Of a stretch of DNA of 64,000 nucleotides, positions 16,222 to 24,224 are shown one piece after another. The notes under the pieces are model-generated. The model saw only the letters and a list, made by a program, of their open reading frames with translations. It made no database searches and was not told the DNA's origin. The stretch is from an uncultured bacterium (GTDB lineage: Bacteria > Edwardsbacteria > AC1 > EtOH8): positions 124,001 through 188,000 of the forward strand of contig CALMGM010000008.1 of the NCBI GenBank assembly GCA_937863685.1, in the 5' to 3' direction. The position numbers were made by a program, and so were the translations under genes. Numbering within the stretch: the first letter of the stretch is position 1; each line of letters opens with the position of its first letter.

Positions 16222-17394
16222 TCACATCTCCCCGGCTCTTTTGACGGCCTTTCTGCCGTATCTCTCCCTTATTTCATCCACTGCTTTGTCCAGCTTCTCC
16301 CTCTTGATCTTGTTTTTGGGATCATCGAACAAGCCTAGTTGATCCTCTCCCTGATTCAGATTGGAGGCCGATACGCCTATCAGCCGTATCTTGCGGAAGG
16401 TCTGCCAGTTCTTGTCGAAAAGCGATTTGGCTATGGTATTGATCTCGACGGCATTGTCAACTGCGGTTTCTAGAGTCCGTCCGTAGGTGTGGGTCTCGAA
16501 ATCCTGGTACCTCAGTTTGAGGGTGATGGTCCGCCCTTTTACCCCTTCGGCTCTCAGGGAAGCGGCCACCTTTTCTGACAGCATCAAAAGCGTCCGGTGG
16601 ATGTCTTCTTTGCTGTCGGTATCCTGGTCATAAGTGTGCTCCCGCCCCATGGATTTGGATTGGTCTCTCTGGCTGACCGGATCGCCGTCAATGCCGTTGG
16701 CCCGCTCATGAAGGTATGCCCCCATTTTACCGAAAATAGTTTCCAGCCTTTTAGGATCATATTCGGCCAGCTGTCCTATGGTTTCGACCCCCATCTGTTT
16801 TAACCTATCCACCGTCTTTGGCCCAACACCCCATAGTTTTCCCGCTGGCATCGGGGCCAAAAATTCTTTTTCTCCTCCATCTGGCACTATCACTAAACCG
16901 TCCGGCTTCTGCAGATCGGAGGCCACTTTGGCCACTAGCTTATTGGACCCCAGACCGACCGAAGCAGTAAGAGACGATCGAGACTTTACGGCAGTTTTTA
17001 TTTTTCTGGCGATCTCCAGGGGTTCCCCGAAAAGCCTCTGGCAGCCGCTTAGATCCAAAAAGGCTTCATCCACCGAGATCTGTTCGATCTGCGGGGTGAA
17101 ACCTTTAAGTATTTCCATGATTTTATCGGATATTTCGGAATACCGCCGCATCCGTCCCGGCAGGAATATCCCTTGGGGACACAGAGCAAAAGCCTGGGAT
17201 ACCGGCATGGCCGAATGCACCCCGAATCTCCTGGCCTCATATGAAGCCGCCGACACCACGCCCCGGCCCTTGCCTCCCTTGGGATCGGCCCCCACGATCA
17301 CCGGTCTACCTTTCAAAGCCGGGTCATCCAGCACTTCGACCGCCGCGAAGAAGCAGTCCATATCCACATGGGCGATCAGTCTGGCCATTGACAT
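16222..17394 (-). CDS. dinB: DNA polymerase IV
   Basis: Y-family translesion polymerase of 390 residues. Catalytic metal ligands are D11 in HVDMD and D109/E110 in SVDEAFLD; the SYEARRFGVHSAMP finger segment is intact. A little-finger domain follows, and QLGLF near residue 355 is a good beta-clamp-binding motif. An early alternative start at M3 is possible. It starts 9 nt after the small lipoprotein gene, at the end of the glycosyltransferase operon. No LexA-type box was noticed. Confidence 0.96.
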   Translation of the reverse strand: MSMARLIAHVDMDCFFAAVEVLDDPALKGRPVIVGADPKGGKGRGVVSAASYEARRFGVHSAMPVSQAFALCPQGIFLPGRMRRYSEISDKIMEILKGFTPQIEQISVDEAFLDLSGCQRLFGEPLEIARKIKTAVKSRSSLTASVGLGSNKLVAKVASDLQKPDGLVIVPDGGEKEFLAPMPAGKLWGVGPKTVDRLKQMGVETIGQLAEYDPKRLETIFGKMGAYLHERANGIDGDPVSQRDQSKSMGREHTYDQDTDSKEDIHRTLLMLSEKVAASLRAEGVKGRTITLKLRYQDFETHTYGRTLETAVDNAVEINTIAKSLFDKNWQTFRKIRLIGVSASNLNQGEDQLGLFDDPKNKIKREKLDKAVDEIRERYGRKAVKRAGEM

Positions 17395-17403
17395 TTTCCT
17401 CGC

Positions 17404-18123
17404 TTAGTTTGCCACCGCTGCGCTGTCAAGCTTTTGGGGTTCCAGTTCGCTGTCGTCCTTGCCGTCTCCGTTGACATCCCATGATATCACAAAATCGTCC
17501 ATCAAGGCCGATACTGCCAGTTGGCCGCTTCGGCCGATGCCCTGGGGGACATCATAGGCGACGTTTTTCATCGATCTGTCGTTCCATATTTTCAGGGTGA
17601 TTTTGATAGGGCCGTCATCGCCGGGCCTTATGCGCAAAGTGATCTCGCCGGCCCCTTTGAATTCCGCCGTCAGGATACCATCGCTGTTCTTCTGATAATA
17701 AAGATTCGGAATCTTCCGGGTGGTGGCAAACTCGGCGGCGCTTCCAGTGCGGGTTATCTTGGCTTTGATGTTCTCCAGGCCCGCCCGCTCCTGTTCGTGC
17801 AGGGTGGGCTGCTTCAGAAGAGCCTCCACGATGGGCAGGTATTCCTCGGGAGTGGCCGGTCCGGTATGGCGGTCATCCTCGTCATAGAAATGGAACTCGC
17901 CCTGGCCCGAAAATTGGATTTGGAAGCCGTATTTAAGCGAATCGGGTTTTTCTGCCGGTTTGACGCTGTCCCTGGTCGCTGTAGATTTGGTACTGTCCGC
18001 AAGGATGTTTATCACCACCGGTTTCTGGGCCTGAAAATCAGCCCTCTTGGGCTGGGCATTGCATCCCAGGATCAAGCCTGCGATCAGTAAGGCCATCACA
18101 TCGATTTTAATGTACCGCTTCAT
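17404..18123 (-). CDS. Lipoprotein of unknown function
   Basis: 239 residues with a lipoprotein signal (hydrophobic VMALLIAGLILG, then C21 in an I-L-G-C lipobox). The region about 30-65 is rich in Lys, Ser and Pro, a likely tether. The rest has a mostly beta-looking middle and a DVNGDGKDDSE segment near residue 221-231 that resembles a calcium-binding loop. Family not recognised. Its start overlaps the end of the endonuclease III-like gene by 17 bp, so the two are coupled. Confidence 0.78.
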   Translation of the reverse strand: MKRYIKIDVMALLIAGLILGCNAQPKRADFQAQKPVVINILADSTKSTATRDSVKPAEKPDSLKYGFQIQFSGQGEFHFYDEDDRHTGPATPEEYLPIVEALLKQPTLHEQERAGLENIKAKITRTGSAAEFATTRKIPNLYYQKNSDGILTAEFKGAGEITLRIRPGDDGPIKITLKIWNDRSMKNVAYDVPQGIGRSGQLAVSALMDDFVISWDVNGDGKDDSELEPQKLDSAAVAN

Positions 18124-18787
18124 GGGTTTTCTCCTTCCAGTTACATGCCTTGATCAAACAGCACCCGGAACATTCCGGTCTTCGGGGATGGCAGATACTT
18201 CTGCCATGCTCGATCAAATTGAGATGCAGGGGATAGACCATCTTGCCCGGGACCAGCTTGCGGAATCGCTCTTGGAAACTTTCCCGGTCCTCTTTCCTTT
18301 TCACCCAGCCCAGCCGGCAGGAGATCCGGTAGATATGAGTATCCACCGGATAGACCGGGATCCCGGCCCCGAAAAGCAGGGTGCAGGCGGCGGTCTTGGG
18401 ACCCACCCCCTTGATCGCCAGCAGGTACTGATAGGCTTCTTCCTGCGGTAGTTTTTTTAGGAACTCCAGCCCGGCTCTCCCCTGCTTCCGGTTGACGGCA
18501 GATATCAGATCTTTTATCCTCCGCGATTTGATATTCGCCAGCCCTCCGGACCTGATGGTCCGGGCGATACTTCCGATATCTGCGCCGGCCAAGGCCTCCC
18601 AGTTTAGATACTTTTTCTTCAAGGCCAGAAATGCCCGGTGGCTGTTGCTGTCGCTGGTGTTTTGGGATAATATGGTCTCCACTAAAACATCCATCAATGG
18701 ACGGGAAGCGTTCCAGCGGGGCTGACCGTAACGCCGCTTGAGCATTCCCTCGATTTTGCCGATGGGCGGCCTAAGTTTTACCGGCAT
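18107..18787 (-). CDS. nth: Endonuclease III-like DNA glycosylase
   Basis: Base-excision repair glycosylase/AP lyase, 226 residues. The helix-hairpin-helix is LAIKGVGPKTAAC with catalytic K131; the catalytic Asp is D149 in YPVDTHIYR. The iron-sulfur cluster ligands C199, C206, C209 and C215 have the exact C-x6-C-x2-C-x5-C spacing. Although this is a true repair enzyme, it overlaps the preceding GT9 gene by 17 bp and the following lipoprotein gene by 17 bp, inside an envelope-glycan operon. It could be an Nth paralogue of broader specificity. Confidence 0.93.
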   Translation of the reverse strand: MPVKLRPPIGKIEGMLKRRYGQPRWNASRPLMDVLVETILSQNTSDSNSHRAFLALKKKYLNWEALAGADIGSIARTIRSGGLANIKSRRIKDLISAVNRKQGRAGLEFLKKLPQEEAYQYLLAIKGVGPKTAACTLLFGAGIPVYPVDTHIYRISCRLGWVKRKEDRESFQERFRKLVPGKMVYPLHLNLIEHGRSICHPRRPECSGCCLIKACNWKEKTHEAVH

Positions 18788-19793
18788 GCCCCAATAATCT
18801 TTCCGCCTCTTTGACCACCGTGCCGGGAGGGATCCCCTCCATGCACCTGGGATCCGGGCAATCCATCCGGTTGCAACCCAGGCAGCCCATCCGCTGGTCC
18901 TGAAGCACCACGTGCCCCTGCCCCCATGGGCCCTGGCTCCTGGGAACGGTCGGGCCGTAGAAGGAGATCACCGGGACCTTGAAGGCGGTGGCTATATGCA
19001 ACGGGCCGGAGTCGTTGCCAATTATCAGATCACAGCCCGAAAGCAACGCCGCCATCTGCCGCAGGCTGGTTGTAGGGGCCAGCCTGGATGTCGGACATGC
19101 CGTGAAGATGGCCTTGGCATCGACCTCTTCCGTGGGGCTTCCCCAGAATACCAGTATATTGTTTTTGGGATCGGACGACAGAGTTTTGGCCACAGCTATA
19201 TAATTATCATTCGGCCAGCGCTTGCAGGCCCAGCCCCCGGTGGGTATCAATCCGATAACCCGGCCTCCGTCTAAAGCCAAGGACCTGTAAATATCCTGCC
19301 GATAATTCTCCTCCTCCTCCGTCAAGTTGAAAACCAGGTCTTTCCGGGATATCGGTATCCCCAGATATTCCAGCACCGAAAGATTGAATTCCACTTCGTG
19401 GCCGTAGTTGGCGGCCCTGGCATTAAGCAGATGATTATAAAAGTGCCTGCGATACCCGAAATCGAACCCGATCCTGTCCGCTGCTCCCGAAACCACTGAT
19501 TGGATGGCGGTCCGGGGCGTCCCCACCAGGTCTATGGCCAGGTCGTATCCGGCGTTCCTCAATCTTTTCAAGAAAGATATCTGGTTAGACAGGCTGCCCT
19601 TTTTGAATACCACCAGCTGGTCGATATCAGGATTGTTGGAAAGTACCGGGGCGCAAAAATCCCTGACAACATATGAAATACGGGCTGAGGGATATCCAAT
19701 TCTCAGGTTGGCCAGAAAAGGAGTGGTCCACAACACATCCCCCACTCCGCTCATCCTGAGCACCAGTATGTTTTCGGCTTTAAGCTTCATCAA
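18771..19793 (-). CDS. Glycosyltransferase family 9, heptosyltransferase-like
   Basis: Transfers a sugar, in most relatives ADP-heptose, to the LPS core on the cytoplasmic face of the inner membrane. It has 340 residues in the GT-B fold: LRMSGVGDVLWTTPFLANLR at the N-terminus, LIPTGGWACKRWP in the middle, and GNDSGPLHIATAF, the nucleotide-sugar site. A C-terminal Cys cluster (CLGC, then two more Cys near CPDPRCM) is a frequent GT9 feature. It overlaps the GT4 gene by 4 bp and nth by 17 bp. A GmhB-like phosphatase in the same operon supports heptose as donor. Confidence 0.9.
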   Translation of the reverse strand: MMKLKAENILVLRMSGVGDVLWTTPFLANLRIGYPSARISYVVRDFCAPVLSNNPDIDQLVVFKKGSLSNQISFLKRLRNAGYDLAIDLVGTPRTAIQSVVSGAADRIGFDFGYRRHFYNHLLNARAANYGHEVEFNLSVLEYLGIPISRKDLVFNLTEEEENYRQDIYRSLALDGGRVIGLIPTGGWACKRWPNDNYIAVAKTLSSDPKNNILVFWGSPTEEVDAKAIFTACPTSRLAPTTSLRQMAALLSGCDLIIGNDSGPLHIATAFKVPVISFYGPTVPRSQGPWGQGHVVLQDQRMGCLGCNRMDCPDPRCMEGIPPGTVVKEAERLLGHAGKT

Positions 19794-20896
19794 TTGCCCA
19801 ATACCATTTGATAGGTTCTCTCAAAGCCCTGCAGCATCTGCGAGTCGGAAAACCTGTCAATCACTTTCTTCCGGCCAGCCCTACCCAGCCCGATTCTCAT
19901 AATTTGGTCGTCAAGCAGAATGCTTGTCTGATTTATCAGGTCCTTGACATTCCTCACTTCGGCTAACAATCCTTCCTCCCTGTGGTCTATGATATCCAGC
20001 ACTCCGTCCTTTCCGTAAGCCACACAGGGCAGTCCGCAGGCCATGGCCTCGGTCAGCGCCAAGCCGAATGATTCGGCGTAGGAGGGGAATATGAATATAT
20101 CCAGGGCCTGCAGATATCTTTCCCGGTCATCTTTGAAACCCGTCAGATGGGCCCGGTTGCCCAGTTTTTCCCTGATCCGCTTTTCTATATTGTTTCCGTA
20201 TCGATCCTCGTTCCGGCTGTGCCCGCCGATAAGCAGGAATTCAACATTTCTTCCGGACAGGGCCTGGGCCATTTGGATGAAATCTTCATATCCCTTGCCA
20301 TAGGATATCCGGCCCATCATGCCGATCAGGATCGAGACATCCGATATCCCCATTTCCTTTCGAACGTAGTCCCTTTGGGTGGAGTCGGGCTTGAACCGCT
20401 CCGTATCCGTTCCCAGATAAACAATGTCTATTTTATTTTTGGCCAAAGGGGTCGTCTCTGCCAGATTATTTTTTATGAGACGGGAGATCGCCGTAGCCCG
20501 GTCCACCCCCCGGTAGATATATCGATGCCAGGGATCCTTTTTGTTGATATAAGATCCCAGATGCTTGGTAAAAACCACCTTTCCTCCGGCCAACTGCTTG
20601 ACCGGCACCGTCAAGTTGAGGTCCCTGGAAAAGTGGACATGGATCACATCCGGAGGGCTTCTCTTGAGATGTCTCATAAGTTGGGAAATCGCCCTTAGAT
20701 TGAAATGCCGTCGGGCATCAATCGTCTGAGTTTCGATCCCCTGTTCCTGGCATTTTACGGCCAGGGGAGTATCCTTCCCCGGAATGACCTTTACCTCGTA
20801 ACCGCGGATTTTCTGCAGACAGGCCAGGCGGGCCACTATCATTTCCATGCCGCCCCAAGAGGCCGAACTGCAGACATGCACCACCTTAATTTTCAC
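19790..20896 (-). CDS. Glycosyltransferase family 4
   Basis: 368-residue retaining GT-B glycosyltransferase. The N-terminal domain starts VVHVCSSASWGGMEM; the C-terminal domain has IGMMGRISYGKGYEDFI and the E-x7-E donor site AESFGLALTEAMACGLP. It probably adds a sugar to LPS core or O-chain. Overlaps the neighbouring genes by 4 bp (downstream) and 11 bp (upstream). Acceptor and sugar cannot be told from sequence. Confidence 0.9.
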   Translation of the reverse strand: MKIKVVHVCSSASWGGMEMIVARLACLQKIRGYEVKVIPGKDTPLAVKCQEQGIETQTIDARRHFNLRAISQLMRHLKRSPPDVIHVHFSRDLNLTVPVKQLAGGKVVFTKHLGSYINKKDPWHRYIYRGVDRATAISRLIKNNLAETTPLAKNKIDIVYLGTDTERFKPDSTQRDYVRKEMGISDVSILIGMMGRISYGKGYEDFIQMAQALSGRNVEFLLIGGHSRNEDRYGNNIEKRIREKLGNRAHLTGFKDDRERYLQALDIFIFPSYAESFGLALTEAMACGLPCVAYGKDGVLDIIDHREEGLLAEVRNVKDLINQTSILLDDQIMRIGLGRAGRKKVIDRFSDSQMLQGFERTYQMVLGN

Positions 20897-21650
20897 TGGC
20901 GGTTCCTTTAAGGTTCAATTCCCATAGCTTGAGGTACTTGATCAGTACATAAAAGGACGAAAGTACGCACAGAATGAATCCTTCCCAACCGTCCAAGAAA
21001 CCGGCCTTGATTACATACATTTTGAAAAAGGTGGCCGGGGGAGACAGTATTATATACCTTAACCGGAACCTTTTATTGCGGTTTTTCATTTCTTTGGCGG
21101 CAATGGTGGTGTAGCTATTTAGTCTGGAGAGATACACATCCAGTGAAGGATAGGTATAATGCAGCATCGGTTGTTTGAAATATGCCTTCGGCCCGTTCAA
21201 CAGGACAATGTCATGAGGATTCATTCCGCCAAACCGTCCCCGGCTTTTCAGGAATAACCGCAGATGGTAATCGGGGGACCATCCGCAGTGCTCGATCCAT
21301 TTTCCGATGAAATTGGATCTGCGGGATATATAATATCCTTCGATGGTTTCGTTCTGCTTCTGCCTTAAGGCAATGATCTCCTGTTTCAGCTCCGGGGTTA
21401 TCACCTCGTCAGCATCCACCGACAAAATCCATTCGCTCTGAGCCAGTTCTATGGCATGATTCTTTTGCTGGATATGGCCCGGCCAGGGGTTGATATAGAC
21501 CCGCTGGGTGAACCTCTTGGCCAGCTCTACCGTGCGGTCCGAGCTTTCGGCATCAACCACCACTATCTCGTCAGCAAAGTCCAGCGCTGAAAGGCACCGC
21601 TCGATGTTGCGCTCCTCGTTTTTCGTTATCACCGTCGCCGATATCCTCAT
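20886..21650 (-). CDS. Glycosyltransferase family 2 (LPS core type)
   Basis: 254 residues from the ATG at 21650, which overlaps the upstream stop as ATGA; longer readings would run back through the other GT2. GT-A fold motifs: TVITKNEERNIERCL, DEIVVVDAESSDRT, and LSVDADEVI, the metal-binding DxD. A hydrophobic stretch near residue 215-240 suggests membrane association. Similar in layout to WaaE/KdtX-like beta-glucosyltransferases. It is a close paralogue in organisation of the next gene. Confidence 0.88.
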   Translation of the reverse strand: MRISATVITKNEERNIERCLSALDFADEIVVVDAESSDRTVELAKRFTQRVYINPWPGHIQQKNHAIELAQSEWILSVDADEVITPELKQEIIALRQKQNETIEGYYISRRSNFIGKWIEHCGWSPDYHLRLFLKSRGRFGGMNPHDIVLLNGPKAYFKQPMLHYTYPSLDVYLSRLNSYTTIAAKEMKNRNKRFRLRYIILSPPATFFKMYVIKAGFLDGWEGFILCVLSSFYVLIKYLKLWELNLKGTASEN

Positions 21651-22477
21651 GATTCCTGCCCCCGGCCAGTATTGGCCTTCCGTTGATAAGCTTCCCAGGT
21701 ATCGGGCTGATTCCGCTCCAGCCAACGATACTGCCAGGCTTTTGAAAGCCGAAAAAACCAATAAACCATCATTGAGGTGGCATTCATATATCCGTGGGCT
21801 CCATCCCGGTAACCTTTGTGAACTATGAAACATTTCCACCACATGCCAAATGGGGAAAAGATCACCCGGGCCAGGCTGGGATCGTACCCTTTGGGCAGGC
21901 GTTCTTCCACATCCAGCTCGGAATAACGGTTTATCTTATTGAAGTAATCGTAGGGGGTGTTATAGGAATCATGCCATAAAGGCTCTTTGATCCTTAAAAT
22001 CTTGCTCTCCCCGCCCTCCACCTCCATCCAGGTGTGGGCAAATCCGGCCCAACGGCATTTCCCACGGCGGGCCAGCCGGGGCTGGTAGCTGGGATTGTAG
22101 TTGCCGTGATCGATCTGACTACCCCAAAAATGCTCCACCCTTCTTATCCAACCGGCGTTATATTCAAGATAGTCTTGGGATTTACGGCAGATGTCCGTTA
22201 ATTTGTTCCTCAGCTGGGCAGTGATATACTCGTCCTGATCCAGGATCAATATCCATTCCCCGGTGCATCGCTTCATCCCAAACTCCCGCTGGGCCAGATA
22301 GCCGGGCCACTGGTTGTGGAAATATTTATCGGTATACTTCTTTATCAGTTCGACCGAGCCGTCGCTGCTGCCGGAATCTATCACCACTATCTCGTCGGCC
22401 CATTTGGCCGATTCCAGACAATTGGCCAGCTTCTGTCCGCCGTTGAAAGTGTTGAGCATTATTGAAAGTTTATCCAT
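21647..22477 (-). CDS. Glycosyltransferase family 2 (LPS core type)
   Basis: 276 residues. LSIMLNTFNGGQKLANCL opens the GT-A fold; DEIVVIDSGSSDGSVE and LILDQDEYI (DxD) are the nucleotide-sugar and metal sites. The middle has several Trp/His residues in WGSQIDHGNYNPSYQPRL, as in WaaE-like enzymes that act on heptose. It shares order and end-to-end similarity with the adjacent GT2, suggesting an old tandem duplication. Overlaps that gene by 4 bp. Confidence 0.88.
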   Translation of the reverse strand: MDKLSIMLNTFNGGQKLANCLESAKWADEIVVIDSGSSDGSVELIKKYTDKYFHNQWPGYLAQREFGMKRCTGEWILILDQDEYITAQLRNKLTDICRKSQDYLEYNAGWIRRVEHFWGSQIDHGNYNPSYQPRLARRGKCRWAGFAHTWMEVEGGESKILRIKEPLWHDSYNTPYDYFNKINRYSELDVEERLPKGYDPSLARVIFSPFGMWWKCFIVHKGYRDGAHGYMNATSMMVYWFFRLSKAWQYRWLERNQPDTWEAYQRKANTGRGQES

Positions 22478-22517
22478 TGGGAATTACCATACAAATATTT
22501 TAAAGCAACTAATAGTG

Positions 22518-23057
22518 CTAATTATTTAATATCCACCGGGCGGCACCCAGTAGGTCCTCCGCCACGAAATCGATCCTATATTTTTTCAGCCAAGGCTCGT
22601 TTCCTTTGGATTTGCCCGTAAGTACCAGTATGGTCTTGGCCCCGATATTGTTCCCGAACCCGACATCGGCTTGGCTGTCCCCTATCATATACGATCTTTT
22701 AAAATCGATGTCGAGGTCCTTCTTGGCCCGAAGGGCCAGCCCAATATCCGGTTTTCTGCACGAAGACTTATCGTTTGGATGATAAGGGCAATAATAGACC
22801 GCATCCAGCAAGGCTTTATCCTTTTTAAGCAGGAACCGGAGTTTTCGGTGGATGGCCCCCAAAGTTACCAAGGTCAGGTAGCCCCGGGCCACTCCGGATT
22901 GATTGCTCACCACTACTATTTTGAATTCATTTTTATTCAACAGTTTTATGGCTTTGCCGGAATTGGGAAGCAGAACCAACTGCCCGGGTGAATTGACGTA
23001 ATTGGTATCAACATTAATGGTCCCGTCCCGGTCCATGAATACTGCTTTTACTGACAT
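22518..23057 (-). CDS. gmhB: GmhB-like HAD phosphatase
   Basis: Probable D-glycero-D-manno-heptose 1,7-bisphosphate 7-phosphatase in ADP-heptose synthesis; 179 residues. HAD motifs are D9/D11 in MDRDGT, SNQSGVARGY, KPD at about 102 and GDSQAD. The usual four-residue zinc site of this subfamily (C-x-H then C-x-C) is incomplete: C90, H92 and C100 remain but the other Cys is serine (S98). A histidinol-phosphatase-type role is a possible alternative. First gene of the glycan operon, read away from the porV terminator. Confidence 0.85.
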   Translation of the reverse strand: MSVKAVFMDRDGTINVDTNYVNSPGQLVLLPNSGKAIKLLNKNEFKIVVVSNQSGVARGYLTLVTLGAIHRKLRFLLKKDKALLDAVYYCPYHPNDKSSCRKPDIGLALRAKKDLDIDFKRSYMIGDSQADVGFGNNIGAKTILVLTGKSKGNEPWLKKYRIDFVAEDLLGAARWILNN

Positions 23058-23131
23058 GGTCTCCCATTGTGATCACATTTGTTAGAATGATACATTATAT
23101 TTTGTTATCAGGCAAGGAATATTTTAAGATG

Positions 23132-23164
23132 TAAGCGAGACGAGGAAAGTCCCCGTCTCGCTTA
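23132..23164 (-). terminator. Terminator-like hairpin after porV
   Basis: TAAGCGAGACG (23132-23142) and CGTCTCGCTTA (23154-23164) form an 11-bp perfect stem, 28 nt past the porV-like stop. The following minus-strand bases are AT-rich but have no long T run. It separates the porU-porV operon from the gmhB-glycosyltransferase operon. Confidence 0.6.
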
Positions 23165-23191
23165 TATCTGTGATCGCCAGCTTTGAACAGA

Positions 23192-24190
23192 TCACATTAT
23201 CTTATAGCTTCCGGCCACCCGATGAATGCTGCCCAGATCATGGCTATTATAGGCATAATCCATGGTGAAACGCCACACAGACAAACCGGCGCCGAAAACA
23301 AGTTTATCCTGGTCCTGCCCGGCCCTAAAAGCCAATAAATTACGGTATTTGTACTCGGCGCCAAGCCTTCCCTTTTGCATGGTCTCGGTCGAACCCTCCC
23401 AAGCAAAGGTCATTGTACTTCTTAATATGCTTATCGGCTGATGGTAGGCCAGGCCAATTTTATAAACCGCGGGGCGAATGTCACTGTGCTTCCTGATCGT
23501 ATTCCAGGCTATGCTGGTACCGCCTATGTCCTGTATCACAAAGCTCAGGGAGAGGGTTCCCAGGTTTGAGTTTTCTATCGCCACCGGAAGGATGCCCATC
23601 AAAGGCCGGGATTCAGCCCTGCGCGCGAACCAGTCAGCCAGATTGATGTCAATAATAGATCCGGCATCCACCCCCAGGCCGGTTGCCTGCCTGTCATCCA
23701 TTTTATCATATATCAATTTGATGCTGCCGCCGGAGTAGAGCTTCCAAGGCTTTCCCAAGGTGATTTTTTCAAAAGATGTTCCGGCGGATCCAAAAAAGGC
23801 GTTTTCGTTGTTGCCGAAAGTCCCTATAGGAGGGGTCCCTATGGTATATGAAAATCTGGGGATGTCCTCTACCCCCAGCCGGATCCAGGCGGCACCCAGG
23901 GACAGTTTCTTGCCAATGGGCAATACTAAAGCTAAATAATCATGGCTGGCCATATTGGCGAATAGAGCGGTGTGAACCAGCATTATCTCCGGTACCCGGA
24001 GTTTGCCCAGGCCGGCCGGATTCCAGTAAATGGCACTGGCATCATCGGCCACCGGGCCGAAGGCCCCACCAATGCCCAAGGCTTTTGCGCCGACCGGAAG
24101 GTTGAGGAATTCCCCCCCGTAGCTTTCCGCCCGGGTTTCTATACTGCTGACAAGACATATAAACAGGGCGGTTAAAACGATCCTTTTCAT
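23192..24190 (-). CDS. porV: PorV/PorQ-family outer-membrane barrel
   Basis: 332 residues with a Sec signal (1-21). The mature start FLNLPVGAKALGIGGAFGPVADDASAIYWNPAGLG is the hallmark of the PorV/PorQ (UPF0164) family, FadL-related barrels of T9SS. In Bacteroidota PorV takes cargo from the translocon to the PorU sortase at the outer membrane. The remainder has alternating strands consistent with a barrel. It is 34 nt downstream of the PorU-like gene, the same order as porU-porV in Porphyromonas gingivalis. PorV and PorQ cannot be separated by sequence alone; the PorU neighbour favours PorV. (Quoted motif is split: FLNLPVGAKALGIGG, then DDASAIYWNPAGLG.). Confidence 0.85.
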   Translation of the reverse strand: MKRIVLTALFICLVSSIETRAESYGGEFLNLPVGAKALGIGGAFGPVADDASAIYWNPAGLGKLRVPEIMLVHTALFANMASHDYLALVLPIGKKLSLGAAWIRLGVEDIPRFSYTIGTPPIGTFGNNENAFFGSAGTSFEKITLGKPWKLYSGGSIKLIYDKMDDRQATGLGVDAGSIIDINLADWFARRAESRPLMGILPVAIENSNLGTLSLSFVIQDIGGTSIAWNTIRKHSDIRPAVYKIGLAYHQPISILRSTMTFAWEGSTETMQKGRLGAEYKYRNLLAFRAGQDQDKLVFGAGLSVWRFTMDYAYNSHDLGSIHRVAGSYKIM

Positions 24191-24224
24191 TATTACATCC
24201 CTAAATATTTATTCTCTTGATCCT

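Noticed and set aside
23067-23077. TGTGATCACA palindrome as a CRP-type operator
   Set aside because: The half-sites are fused without the 6-bp spacer of a CRP site, and no crp gene is visible.
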